64,000 nucleotides of DNA from Marisa cornuarietis (lineage: Eukaryota; Mollusca; Gastropoda; Architaenioglossa; Ampullariidae): positions 1,860,001-1,924,000 of the forward strand of contig SMMW01000555.1 of NCBI GenBank assembly GCA_004794655.1, in the 5' to 3' direction. A program made the position numbers and the translations under genes. Within the stretch, counting starts at the first letter, position 1; every line of letters begins with the position of its first letter. Below are positions 1 through 12,665 of this stretch, one piece after another. The notes below the pieces were generated by a model. That model was not told the DNA's origin. It did not search any database and worked only from the letters and a program-made list of their open reading frames with translations.

Positions 1-179
1 GGACAGTCATAGCAGAGACACCCTCACGCACGCCAACATGTTATATTTTTCTCTGCATTAAATGATGCAAGAAGAAAATCTCGTCAACATGAAGAACCAC
101 CACAATGCTCTAACCCAATCTCTACAAAGGTAGAGAAAACATCTCAAAGAACCGACGGCTGCATGGGTCAGTAATGAAT

Positions 180-182
<3 letters not shown>

Positions 183-277
<95 letters not shown>

Positions 278-290
278 ACACACACACACA
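183..290. repeat. (CA)n microsatellite
   Basis: An almost pure CA run of about 93 bp (183-275) continues imperfectly to about 290. A (TG)n and (GA)n block follows at 390-450. Confidence 0.97.
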
Positions 291-389
291 TACACAAACA
301 GAGAGAGAGGGGAGAAATTTTTATTAATTTCAGTTTTGCTACAGCTCGGCTTGAAGATACATCGTTCAAGTTCCCTTGTACACAAACCA

Positions 390-430
<41 letters not shown>

Positions 431-1739
431 AAAAGAGAGAGAGAGAGAAAGAGTCAGTATGCATATGCACATCTCCAAATGTATATTATGTTTACTTCAT
501 TTGCTTTTCTTTATTATTAAAAATAGATAACAGTTTATTTAAAAATGAAAATAATTTTGTCAAAATTTCAAGACTATGACGGCTGAGTTTCTTAAGTTTA
601 ATCCGTGTTTTCTCAAATAAATGGTACAAATCTTTATTTAACTGAATTCAGTTTTTCAGTCAACAAATATTGGTATATATTCTTCCTGAGAAAATGGTAC
701 AGATCTTACTTCATCTAACTGACTTAAGTGCTCCACACAACATATATTGCTATGTTGATAGCTTTTTTGTTGCTTAATTTACTTGTATTTATATGTCTGG
801 TCAGTAAAGCAAAGTACTGAATTATGTAGCAAGGTGTACTACAGATAGTGTGTGTATGAATGTGTAAGTGATGCGCAGTGCCGACAACAAGTAGCAGATT
901 TTGTGCTGTAGATATTATGACCAAATTATGTTGGCTGCACTCATCTCATATGTCGTTTGTTGCATACTGCCTCAAAGAAAATATTTTTGCAAACGCTTAA
1001 GCGGACGTCTGTTCCTTCCTCCCTGTCAGAATTAGCTGAGGTAGTTTCTGCAGACCTCTGTTTTCCCTCTTGTCCTCGAAACTAGTCATCGCTGACGTTG
1101 TCATTAAGCAGTGTCAGATAACTGCGTCAACACTCGATGTGCTGCACATCTATTAAGTGCAAAAAATCGCGCGAAAGATATTAAGCGCTGCACGATGGAA
1201 CAAAAAAAAAAAATAAAAAAAAAATACTAAACCAAAATTTGTCCATGTCTTATATGTGGACGTTCTTAAATTTTGCGGGCATATTTTATGTAATCTGAAA
1301 TGGAATGTTTTGTGGAATATGTTTCTTCCGTTAACTCTCTTTCCTCCCTTTATTTTTTTCTGTCCTCCCTCCCTTGCTTCCCCTTCCCCAATTCTTCCGT
1401 TTCATAAGCCCTTCTTTCTTCATTCGTTTCTTAACTCAGGCATACAGATGCGGGGAGGAAGGCACATCACACAAAGTTGTCGCGAACTCAGCTTTTCAAA
1501 TCTGACCCTCTGGACTCCATTGCCTCTCTCTCTCCCCATGCTTATGTCATCTGTTCACACTTCTTCCTTTTCCTTTCATTTTCTCCTACTTGCTCTCCAA
1601 ACATCCTCCTTGTGTTTCTTTCTACTCATTTGTCTTTCCGGGGCATTTCCGCCAGACTTCGCAACAATCCTGAGGGTGTGATCTCAAATCCTACGGCTCT
1701 TGTCATCTCCTTTAGCGACAGCCTCCTCTGCCAGCCTCC

Positions 1740-2160
1740 TTTCGCTGTCAGATTTTTGCTTGCCGATCGAGTTAGGGACCGGAATCAGAATTGATCACAG
1801 CCAAATGGCGGATTGATTAGATGGAAAGATTCGCAGGACGCCGCTAATTCCAGCCCCACCGCGTTCAGACATCATTTACTTTTAGCGGGTCTCTCTTTCA
1901 GGACTGTGCTGGTTCTCTCGCCTGGGCTCGGCCTTTTGCTGGGAATCTTTTCATTTCGCCACCTAACCTGATTTGCCTCCTCAAATCTCTATTTGCCTCC
2001 CTCGCTTACGGTGCGCCGTCTAATCTGACCCTTCAGCGCGCGCGGCCGGCGCACAACCCCGCGGATTATCGACAAAAGCAATTAAGACAAACTTGCGGGT
2101 GCAAATTGGGTTTCGCTTATCTAATCACGAAGAGTGATAAGTGACTTTTGTACGTTTGTG
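1740..2160. promoter_or_regulatory. GC-rich, CpG-containing block; candidate cis-regulatory element
   Basis: This block is clearly richer in G+C and CpG than its flanks, including a GCGCGCGG run near 2036-2045. It contains several TAAT/ATTA-type and GATAA/TTATC-type words, for example around 2110-2140. No open frame or splice structure supports coding. Calling it an enhancer or unannotated promoter is inference only. Confidence 0.2.
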
Positions 2161-3554
2161 TCCCATCTCCAGATTGAGACTGCTTCAGACCGGGGAAGGG
2201 GTGGGGGCGACCGAGACCAGCGCCGGAGGAGAACGAAATGTGAGCCGCCATTCTTTTCAACTTCCGATCATGCGCAGAAGGAAAGATCAGGACGCCGGGT
2301 CCTGTTTCAAATGATCAGTTCGCGGAGGGAGCTGCCTGTAGGGAGCATTCCTTAATAAATGTTATCACGAAGAATGACAAATTTGTTAGGCGATGAAAGA
2401 AAATACCACCCATGCCCTTGAATAAAGATTTGTGAAAGAATGTGCCACTGTTGCATCAATTACTATCGTTTCAGCAGTGTTTCATTATTTAAAATAGCTG
2501 GATGTGAGGCCAGAGATAATTATGAGATTTCTGCGAAGCGGCATCCAATGTGACTAGATTTCCCGGATTTCCGAGCGGTGTTTGATAACTTGTTATGATC
2601 TTTCACTTTCATAGGTTTCACGACCGTCCACTGTCACCATTACTTAAGACCTATGTAAACTTCGACATCTAATCTATAGGCAACAGCTTACCACAAACGA
2701 GCCATCAAAGCCAGGCCGGTACAATTCACGTCCGTTACCACCAATCAATGACTTACTTCTCTGCAATAACCTGAAGAAAATACAACAAAGGGGTTTATTG
2801 TGTTTACGGCAGAAACGAAACTGAACTCAGTAATTATTAAGCATTTTCAAGATTGTTCATTAGAATCAAAATGTATTTGCATTACAATTAATGACAAAAC
2901 AAAAAAAAAATGTTTTCAAGAACTGTTCACCTAAGTTCTATAAGAGTATACAAATATTTTTGCACTGATATACGACAAATATTATTACCCATTTTCGTAA
3001 TTTTTTTCAAATTCCCGATTCTTTCTGCACTTTGTTCACCATAAAGTATAATTAATCACAGATAAGGTGTAATTAATCAGAGATAAAGAGTACTAGCGAG
3101 GTTTACTTTGTGTTCGAAATTTACTAATAATCTGTTTCTTCCTTTTTTCAAATTATTCCAAGTGTTGGGTGCGACAGCAGGAGAAGTTAGGGAGTCGATC
3201 CCAGAACCTCTCGCTAACTTGCCAAGGAGTTTGCGTGTGAGTGTGCGGGAAGGTCTGGCAAGGGCTTCTGCAATGTTGACTCCCGTGCGTGGAGATCTGT
3301 AGCTTGTAGCTAATAGTCAACACCAAACATTCTACTGTGACGTCAACATCGTCACCGTTGCCCATTTCCATCTAATTTTCATTCATCGCGTCTCACAGCA
3401 ACGAGTCGAGGATTTCCGGATAAGAAAGCACATTTACATGTACTGTCTATATTGTGTATAGTATCTAAACCGTTTAGATCGCTATGTGAACGTCAGTAAA
3501 CCACTGCTCGAGACCCCAAATCCACTAGTGTGATCGCATACATCAAGAGGAAAC

Positions 3555-3790
3555 CCAAAAATACACTATCGTGGCCACACACATGAGACCCGCACGCCAG
3601 TGTTCGAAACTCCACGCTAGAGAGTCCACAAGCGAGACCTCACATACCCAACTCAGGAAGCCCCGCATACCTCAAACCCGAGATTCCACATGCCCACCAC
3701 AAGAGACTCCACATAGACCATATGATACACCACCACAAGATGGCGGTTGAACACCCAACACACGAGACCTCACACACGAACTCCTCGTCA
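3555..3790. repeat. Degenerate minisatellite
   Basis: Imperfect copies of a roughly 17-20 bp unit resembling CACACGAGACCTCACAC recur through this stretch, as variants with CGAGACC, AGAGACTCCACA and CGAGATTCCACA. The array is too decayed to give a clean period by eye. Confidence 0.55.
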
Positions 3791-3869
3791 GATCAGACAC
3801 CACAAGGCGCTGGAACAGGGTCCCTAACCTTCCCCTGCTGTCTCGCCGAACACAAGGAATAATTTGAAG

Positions 3870-4260
3870 AAGGATGCAACAGCGAGCCACAGGCCAGAGA
3901 GAGAGAGAAAGGGGACTTGGCAGCGAAGCCTGGCCTGAGGTTTATTGTCGCTCTGAGACTGATCTGATTTTCAATTTGCTGGCTAACTCGATTCCCTCGG
4001 TGTCCCTGGGGATCAGCCGCTTTTCCTTCCCGCCACCATTCGTCAGCCCGGAGGCTGTGCTTGTTCGCCAGTGCGCCGGCCCGAGCCGGGGGCCCACCGT
4101 CCATGCTAATTGCAGCGCTGAGCGCAGAGGGCCCAGATTAACACCCTCTCTCACTGATTGTCTCAGCAAAGCTCAGTTCAGCAGCGAAGACGTGGGTCCG
4201 TGTAAGCGACAGCGGACGAGGCCAAGGAAAAGAAGAGGATAGCCTCCTGGTGCCAGAAAT
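3870..4260. promoter_or_regulatory. GC-rich block; candidate cis-regulatory element
   Basis: This is a GC-rich island in an otherwise AT-rich desert. It includes GGCCCGAGCCGGGGGCCC near 4078-4095 and homeodomain-like TAATT words. No coding exon is recognised. It ends at the first copy of the local 70 bp duplication. A regulatory role is inference. Confidence 0.2.
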
Positions 4261-4686
4261 ATCTCCTCCTGACACCCGTGCAGGCACTGTTGGCACTTCG
4301 TGTTTTTACCGCCCGGCTAGATGGCTGCTCTGCTACTCTGAATGCTTAATGTGTCAGTAGATGGGTTTTGTGATTTGCTTCCTCTATAAGCTTTGATGAT
4401 TTAAAAGGTGATTTAACGCGTTGCTTCATGGCACCTAACATGGATGCAGCTCTATTTTCTCGGCAAAGTGAGCGGATTTGTGATGAGTTTGTCTGAAGGG
4501 TCTAATATCACGGGAGGCAATAGGTTTTCACTCGAATGAAACTTGTTGCGTGAGCCCCCCCCCATCCACTCACATGCCCACCACAAATCCGCAGACTTCC
4601 CTTGCAATGAGGAGTGCCTCCTGATTCTAGAATTATCTCTTCCTGACGCCCATGCACACACTGCTGACACCTTGTGTTTTCAGCGC
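4242..4686. repeat. Diverged direct duplication, about 70 bp units
   Basis: Positions 4242-4312 and 4616-4686 align along their whole length, at roughly three-quarters identity by eye. Both start GCCTCCTG, share ATCTC.TCCTGAC near the middle, and end GTGTTTT..GCGC. The copies are separated by about 300 bp of unrelated sequence. They could be a local segmental duplication or two copies of an unrecognised dispersed element. Confidence 0.65.
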
Positions 4687-5512
4687 TTTTATCCTTCGCT
4701 TCCAGACAATATCCACCATTTCCCAAGAACTGTTTCCCAGAACGTTTCCTTTACTTTTCTGCTTCCGTTTGTCTCAGTAAACCCTTCTTCCGCCTTTCTT
4801 TCATTTTCAGGAAGAAATAAAGTAGATGAATGCGTAAGTCTGTGTAACTGCCACATCGCTATCAGGCACCTCACACAAACTGTTAACTTCACCGACTGTC
4901 GCTTGAAAGAAGCAGCATTTAAGATCCACGCGAGCTTCCATACACCAGCAAACGACGTCTTGGGTGTAGTGCGTGACCTGGCGGTCTAAGCGTGCCCCGA
5001 GGTACGTGGTTAAGTCCCATGATCCCACAAGACGAGTTTAGTGGCGAGACGACCACGTGTGCTCCAGCGCTGGGCCGGGGTCGCCCCCCACTTGGCCGCC
5101 GGGATTATCTGATAAAAGGCTGATAGACTCCCGGCAGTCACACAGGAAATTCTTCCGCAGATGACCCCTCTCGACGACAGCTGTGATGTAGGACTCCTGG
5201 TGAAGCTTTGCCGCTATGCCTACACCAAGGGTAGCAAGCTTTAATTATTTAGTAGCTGTTGTGTACATCACATTTAACAATTACCTTTGGAAAATAAAAG
5301 CAAATGTAAAACCAGTAAAGACGAATTCACATCGCAAACATCAGGCTGTTCGTTGTAGTCTTTATGATGATGGATGACATTCAAATCTATTGTTTGTTGT
5401 TTTGTTTTGTTTTTTGAAAGCAATTTGAAACTTTCATTGAACACACCGCCATTACCAGTACTGTGCCGGGGTCATATCCACTTTCACTCAGTTATTTTAG
5501 TTCCTCTAGCAG

Positions 5513-5516
<4 letters not shown>

Positions 5517-5585
<69 letters not shown>
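5517..5585. repeat. (TG)n microsatellite
   Basis: A pure TG dinucleotide run of about 69 bp. A second CA/TA compound repeat follows at about 5753-5800, and a shorter TG run lies at 6301-6326. Confidence 0.97.
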
Positions 5586-5589
<4 letters not shown>

Positions 5590-5753
5590 CTAACCTGCAG
5601 GTCACGCGGCTGTACAGACAGGTTGTGCAGTTGAATAGTTCTCACGCAGTTTTCATATTGAAGATGAAGATATCTATAACTTTGTCATCATCGTTATTTC
5701 TTTAACCTATTGGTGACGCGTCTATGTATACACACATGTATATATGAATACAA

Positions 5754-5796
<43 letters not shown>

Positions 5797-6676
5797 CACA
5801 CATCTATAACGAACATAGTAGCTTGATCAGTTTCTTTAATAAAGTATATAACATTTTATTGTGTTCTTTTGATATTCAGTAACCTTTTAGAAGATTCACT
5901 TGAAAATAACACAAATAATGCAATAGCAAAATGTCAGAGTGAATGTTTAAAACTAAAATAAGAAGAAATCGCTTCCAATCCCTCGTCTTAGATATGAAGG
6001 AGAACAGTTGTTTACATGGAAATATTACATGCAAAATTGGTATAGGAGTGCACGCAAAAGGCAGCAAACATGTCAAACGTTCGTTTACAGGCAAACGCCC
6101 TTCCATTTTCCATCCACCCACCCACCCACACATACATAATATTGCCTATATAGTATTTAGTAAAGGGACAATTAAATTAGTAAAAACATATTAATGTTTA
6201 ACACAAATGAGAGTAGATAATTGAAAACGAAAGCATTTATCTAAGGGGAGCAACACAAAGAGTGAGTTGGACCTAAAGGGTTACTTCCCTTTTGTATCTT
6301 TTGTGTGTGTGTGTGTGTGTGTGTGAAGCAACACTGTTTTTTTTTTAAATTGATGAGGAAAGTGGCAATAAAAATTGGTAAATAACATTATGATACACAA
6401 AATGCTGATGAAAAGTTAGGCACACTCGATTTCACGAGGTCTGATCTCAGGGATAGGAAAATTTGAGTGAGGTCGTGACTTTCCATTAAAAGGGGGGGGG
6501 GGAGGAAAGATGGCGCCATAAGCTTTCTCATGCCACTTTCGCGCGCTCAGGAGTAAGTCTTAAGTCACGTGACCACATGTTTGGCTGTCCTGAGAGAGAG
6601 AGAGAGCTGTCACAGTGTCCGGCACCATTGATCAACGTAGTCGGAGAACTTCTCTCTTTCATCAGTCCATCCACTG

Positions 6677-7033
6677 TCACACGTCTGAAACAGCAGTCAT
6701 TTTCTGGCTTCTCGGTTTCTTATTTGAGCCTCTGATTACCTGAAACATTAGTTTCATTTCCTCTATCGTCTGCGGCAGTTCGCACTCACTAGTTTCCGGC
6801 AAGATGCGCATGAAGATTGGTACCAGAAGACAGCACACGCCGAATATTGTGCCAGGGGCCCAGGGGTAGTGTTTAATCTGAAAATAGGAAGATAATACTC
6901 CAGCCAAAACAATAAAGAAAGACATTAGTTGCAGAGGGAATAATTTGTTTTAAAATATTTATTCTTAGTGAATGACAGTATGTGATGATAAACATACTTT
7001 TTGCTTGCCTTATTTAAAACTTTTTTAAACCGC

Positions 7034-7106
<73 letters not shown>

Positions 7107-8926
7107 CCAACTCACCAGAGTGCGGGAATATGGCGCCACCATTCCGCCCACACGTCCCAACATGGACGCTATCCCCAGGCTGGCATTTCTGTGGAATATT
7201 ATAAAATGTTCTTCAGATCACATGGCCGTACTTCTCTGACCCACAGCCGTACTGACCCACCTTCACAATAAATAGGGTGCCTTTTGCTACCGGGTGGCAG
7301 TCAACGGTTTGGCAAAGAGAAAGCAATACTTAACTACTAACCAAATAGTATTTTATCTGAAGCAAAAAAGTGTCGTCCGAACTTTGAATTTAGTATGACA
7401 AATCAATAAATAAACTGGTTGATAGATCATTTATGGGCCAATCAAATCTACTGTTAACTTAATTATTCACACCTGAGGTTGGTGGGGTACAGCTCAGGTG
7501 TGTACAAGAAGATGACACCGAATGACACACTAATGGCGAACTTGCCCACAAGAGAGAGCGCGACCACGGTGTGGGAAACCCCTACAGCCTCACCTGTAAC
7601 ATTGTCATTGTAACACGTGGTCAGGTACACATGTCCCAAAGTAGCACTGAAAAACTAAAGAAATGTTCATTTTACACACTTAAATCATTCTTCATTCGCT
7701 GCAATGGTCTTCGTATGATTGCTGCCAGTGTTTGTCCTTCTAATGTTTGCAGATCTAGCATTGCTGTAACACAAAAAATGCAGCACTCACTACGTGTGAA
7801 AATGGAAATGATGAATGAAGACACATACTGCGAACTGAACAAAGGTGATGGACTAGTTCGAACTAACCCGCCATAGTTGACAACGCCACAGACAGCAGAA
7901 GTGATATCCCAGCGACGATATGGTAGACGATGCAGCACTTCCTGCGACCCCATCTGAAACAGGCTCGACAAGATAAGCAGGTGAGAGACCCAGAAGCTGG
8001 GTACCGACAGACCAGAACTTTTACTGAATGAACACATTGACCATTGCAACTAGCAACTTATTTGAGTTCTAAATGTTTGTGGTGTGGTCAGAATCCGGAC
8101 ACATTCTGCCTCTGAATGCCACACGTCAGCAGTAGAGGGTTGACGCCGTTCTCACCTGTCGATAGTAAAGTAAAACGCTGCAACGCCTGGGATCTCGACG
8201 AGAGTCGTGAGGAAAAAGCCGAGGTACATGTCGTCAGCAAGCGACACTGATGTCATCGACAGCCCATAATAGGTCATGGCGTCAACGATCCTGTCAGACA
8301 AACAGCCGTGCCATCGACAGCACCATCGTGATATTATGGGAACAAATGATGCAGATAACATTGTTAAAGCAACAGAAACAACCTGCACAGCGCATATTCA
8401 GACAAGATAAAATGCAGACTTCGGGTCATGCAGGAAGATGGAAAGAAGAATAAGACGAGAGAGAGAGAGAAAGGGAGAAAGATTATCAGAGAGAGGGGAG
8501 ACAGACAGACTCACTAACCAGGCGAAGCCGTTGATGGCGGTGCAGACAAGGACATAGCGGTGGCGGAAGAAGTCGAGCACGCTGTACCTGGTGGTGTCTT
8601 CTGACGTAGGGTGCTCTGCCTGGTCTGGCTGGTGCAGCGCCTTCAGTTCTGTGGCCGTCGTGCTGCTGCCACTAACGTGCTGCAAGGCCTTGCTCCTGAA
8701 GACGTGCAGAACCCGCTTGGTGTCCGCGCCGTTCAGTGCCGCCGCCTTCCGCAAGATGCGCTCAGCTTCCTTCACCCGGCCATTGGCAACCAACCACCTC
8801 AGAGACTCGTCTGTGAACCTGTCCGACACAGTCACCCCATGACCTTAATAAGCTAAGTCTTTAGAGTCTGCAAACTGTTCTTCACTTATGAGGAGAGTTT
8901 TAAATATTACCAGTACCATAGGTATC

Positions 8927-8977
<51 letters not shown>

Positions 8978-9757
8978 GTGTGTGAGAGAGAGTGAGAGAG
9001 TGATTGCCTGTCACTGCTGTATGCGCTGCAAACTGCTGCTGGACTCACCAGATCTGGATAATGCAGTAGAGAGAGAAAGCTGCGATGACCATCTGAAGAT
9101 ACCGCCAAGGGAGCTCACGCATGAGGTAGGCGATGGCGGCTAAGAGAACCATGGCAAAGGCCCAGATAATGGAACCGCAAATACTCTGAACCGAGCGACG
9201 AGGCGTTGGCAAAAGTTCCAGACACAAGATTCCAGAGCACAGACCAGTTCCCTCAAAGACAAGACATCAACACCGGTGTCGAGTTTACAGAGCATGGCAC
9301 ATATCTCAGCAAATAAAATGTATTTTTGGGACGATATATCTCATGTGCACCTGGGCTTAGGTGTAGACCAATACATACACTCTGAACACACACACACACA
9401 CACACACACAAACGCCCACCCCCTTAACTGGCCAATTCAAGGCCTACCTGCTGAAAAGCGCCCAGAAAGAATCTGAGAGGCAAAAATGCCACAAACGTGG
9501 GAACAAATGCCTGTGCCACGCCTACAACCAGCAGGCCGACGTGACAGCCCACGTGGAAGAGCTTGCGACCATATTTGTCGGCCAGCGACGTGAAGGAGAA
9601 GGCGCCGACACACATGCCGATCATCAGCAGCGTCTGCGACACGTCAGCCAGCGCCTCGTTCTCGCATACCAGCCCCCACTGTGAGCAGACAATAGCAACA
9701 CATTTTGTGACATCAACGCTGGAATTTGCTGCCAATGGATAATTACGGCAGGTTACC

Positions 9758-9854
<97 letters not shown>

Positions 9855-10954
9855 TATTCCGTCTTGCAGTCAGTGATGCACGTTGCATCTGTTTACACCC
9901 TAAGCTGTTGGCTCGGCGTTGAACACCAGTTCCCCTACTAACTCGTGCAGTCATTGTGATATGTTCAGGTAAACATTTTTAAACGTATTTATGAAACAGA
10001 GTCACCTCTAGCACCCACCGTTCGGGGGATAATGATTAGGATGAGGACTTTCTGACCTACCTGAGACACCATTGAGTGGTCAGCCGGCTCGGCATACACC
10101 AGGCCATCTGGACAAGCCACGGCCTTACTAGTCATGGAGCTGTTTGTAATCGTCACGGTGCATTCGCCATAGGTGATATTCGCCACCTCGTCCAACAACC
10201 ATTCACCCGTGACATTGTCTATTGCCCGACACCAGTGCTTGTTAGCTTTGCCTGAGGTCACCACCAGACACAGTGAAATATTTTTACAGACGTGGGGATA
10301 GATAAATAAAGTGTTGAGTTGTTCTATTTTCGAACTGAGTGTGAAATTTTATGCGATGAATGATCGCGTGTGCGTTTAGGTTTTAATGTGTGTGTTGTTT
10401 CTTATCTGTTACTGTTGATCTTATTACTGGAGTTAATGCTATGATCAATAAATAAAAGCAAGAAAAATATGACAAACATTTTTACATGATTTTCTTAAGA
10501 ATTGATGGTAGACTAACTAAACCGTGAAAAGTGACTGAACTCTTTGTAACAACGATGCTGTGACAAGGGACTGAACTCTTTACAGTAACTGAACTTTTAA
10601 TTAGAAGGGAATGAACTCTTCGTTTTACTAAGCTTAAAGGGAATAAACTCTTTGTAGTACCAAAGACTTTAAATATCATCTTTGATAGTACTAAACTACT
10701 TCGTGAAACCGTGACGCAGGGAACTGACGTTGAAACAGAAGAAAGAGCATAAGCAGACGACAGTGAAAATAATACAGCAGGTGACTGATAATGTGTTGAC
10801 AGCACTCACTCAAGAAAACAACAGAAAGGATGTTGAAGGCCAAAGGGAAGATACAGAGCATGATTTGGAAAAGCTGCAGCAGCTGGTAGCGCCCACACCA
10901 TCCCAGCTCCATGAACACGGCGTCCATGGCTTGACTAGCCGTCTCCTGCTCCAT
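6677..10954 (-). CDS. SLC22-family organic ion transporter (MFS), 10 exons
   Basis: Predicted 561-residue plasma-membrane carrier of the SLC22 (organic cation/anion/carnitine) branch of the major facilitator superfamily. Exons, all phase-continuous: 10954-10810, 10251-10061, 9678-9448, 9251-9049, 8818-8519, 8290-8156, 7953-7868, 7593-7473, 7188-7116, 6877-6677. The N-terminus has the family's GRYQ element followed by TM1. The first extracellular loop has three N-glycosylation sequons (N61, N73, N85) and leads into [10 protein letters not shown], matching the family EWDLVC signature. Next come the MFS loop motif [30 protein letters not shown] in the second half, the [10 protein letters not shown] signature, and LPET...LPQTIEE near the C-terminus. 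Length is typical. The last exon could alternatively use a GTAATC donor near 6736. I chose read-through to the TGA because it gives a complete tail. Substrate cannot be assigned. Confidence 0.9.
7033..7106. repeat. (CTGT)n tetranucleotide microsatellite
   Basis: About 18 perfect CTGT units (GACA on the gene strand). They lie inside the intron after exon 9 of the SLC22-type gene, starting about 10 bp past its splice donor at 7115/7114. Confidence 0.97.
8927..8973. repeat. (TG)n microsatellite
   Basis: TG dinucleotide run in an intron of the SLC22-type gene, between its fourth and fifth exons. Confidence 0.95.
9761..9853. repeat. (GT)n microsatellite
   Basis: A pure 93 bp GT run about 80 bp upstream (on the gene strand) of the exon 3 acceptor of the SLC22-type gene. 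Confidence 0.97.
10525..10665. repeat. Degenerate tandem repeat in intron 1 of the SLC22-type gene
   Basis: Four or five imperfect copies of a unit containing GGGAATGAACTCTTT, at irregular spacing of about 30-45 bp. Variants include GTGACTGAACTCTTT, GGGACTGAACTCTTT and GGGAATAAACTCTTT. Confidence 0.6.
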
Positions 10955-12358
10955 CTGAACTCAACGAGTTGAGTCAAATAGCGGGTTACATGTCAGTTTT
11001 GCTAACGGTTTAAGTTTAAGTTCACAGGTTAAAATATGTTTGGAAAAAGTTTGTTAAATTTGTCTCTTTACAAGAAAGTCCCATTATATTATATTCGTGT
11101 CTAATATTGTGGCCTGATGACCGTTATTTTTGATAAGCTTGTCATCATCAGACAGCGATCAATTTATACTTTCCTGCAAACCAAAATTTTTTTTACAGGG
11201 GATATAATCCACAAGTCCACAATTGTATGATCATAGCACCGCCCCCCCCCCACATACATGGTGTTTTTCAGTTTGTTTAACAGGTAAAACTTCAAAGGCA
11301 TTGAAAAACATCTTACCTCGAAACAGAAGCTGTGCTCTCTGTCAGAGAGCGAAAGGGCTCACTGCTGCTTGACAGATGGGCGGGGGGGGGGGTCTAAATG
11401 AGTTGATAATCAGAGACGCCTAACATTCTCAGAGATGTTTATCGAGACCTACTTCACTTGCAAAAGGTTAAATAGCGTGACAGAATTCTGCTCCCACTAG
11501 CATCCATGACCAGCAATATTAGGAGACTATTTATCGTGAGCACCATGTTCCGCTCGTTATAGAGCAACCGCTCATCCTGCGGCACTCTAGACCTCAAGCA
11601 GCATGAATGAAACTTCGCCATTCTCATAGACCTGCACGATTTGGTTATGTGTGGATGATGGTTAATTTGAGTGAACGGGTCGTGACAGTGAAAACCTGAA
11701 ACAAGCATTATACAGTCCAACCTCGGCTTCAGTATGTTCCAAAAAGTCGTTGTGGGAATAATTCCTACCTCGTTCCGCTATACCTGAAATATGCATACCC
11801 ACTTTAATTAAATACTATTTACACGTTGCAACAGATGCGTATATGTATGTTTGACTTGCATGCATACCTGTGTATATCACATTTAATTTTAAAAGTAGCT
11901 AAACAGCAATTATTATTTATAATTAACTTCGAATAAAAGTTCAGGTTTTTAACAAAAGGCTATAGTGGTTCCAATAATGATGTAGGATATTAAGAAGCTC
12001 GATTTCTTTCAATAATTTGCACAATGGGGCTTCCGAGACCATCTGTAGTAAGAGAGAGAAGAGGATGAGATGAAAGTATTCACTTTCCACAATGAGGGTT
12101 CTAAGGGTGTTCTTGCTCCCTCCTTTGCTAGCACTGCACAGAGTGGTTCACCTTTCACCGAAACGTCCACCAACAGTTTCTGTCAGCTGCTCTTGTTTTC
12201 CTACATTTGAGCTCATCTGAAAGTTTTACCACACTTAGGATCTGAGTTTGTCAAACATTTATGCCATACTTTATTTTTCTGAAGTTTGCATTGAGAAAAC
12301 AGCACATCAGGCGGTCCACAAAATGAAGCAGAATCGACAGACTTAAACAAAGCAGTTG

Positions 12359-12443
12359 ATAAACAGTGATAACCAGCTGCTCAAGTCAGTGGGAAAAATA
12401 ATAAACTGTTATAACCAACTGCTTAAGCCAATGGACAAAAATA
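12359..12443. repeat. Two-copy 42 bp tandem duplication
   Basis: 12359-12400 and 12401-12443 are adjacent imperfect copies. Each starts ATAAAC, contains ATAACCA.CTGCT.AAG, and ends AAAAATA. Confidence 0.8.
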
Positions 12444-12604
12444 CGAAATGTAATAAAAATGTTGAAGGAGCGGCTGCAAAAGTAGTCATAGCGTTAACTT
12501 CCCTTGACAAGGCGTTTGCGCTTATCTCCCCCTGCTGAGAGAAAGAGTGCACAAGACCTTTTTTCTTCGTTCTTTCTGTTCGTTCTGTTACTGTAGTTTG
12601 TTCT

Positions 12605-12607
<3 letters not shown>

Positions 12608-12664
<57 letters not shown>
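12608..12664. repeat. (CA)n microsatellite
   Basis: Pure CA run of about 57 bp. Confidence 0.97.

Positions 12665-12665
<1 letters not shown>

Larger units (their letters stand above)
1..6676. other. Gene-poor region, no supported CDS
   Basis: I see no coding exon here. Open frames in this stretch either run through CA/TG repeats or have low-complexity, unrecognisable translations. The region contains CA/TG microsatellites, a degenerate minisatellite near 3.56-3.79 kb, a diverged 70 bp direct duplication (4242-4312 and 4616-4686), and GC-rich blocks near 1.74-2.16, 3.87-4.26 and 4.99-5.17 kb that stand out from the AT-rich surroundings. Its right end probably holds the 3' UTR of the SLC22-type gene. 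Confidence 0.6.

Noticed and set aside
58..579. Overlapping open frames of 67-118 codons on both strands
   Set aside because: They read straight through the CA/TG/GA microsatellites and have Val-Cys, Thr-His or Arg-Glu repeats only.
1256..1794. Two overlapping plus-strand open frames
   Set aside because: The translation is Phe/Leu/Pro/Ser-rich from pyrimidine-rich DNA, with no recognisable domain and no splice support.
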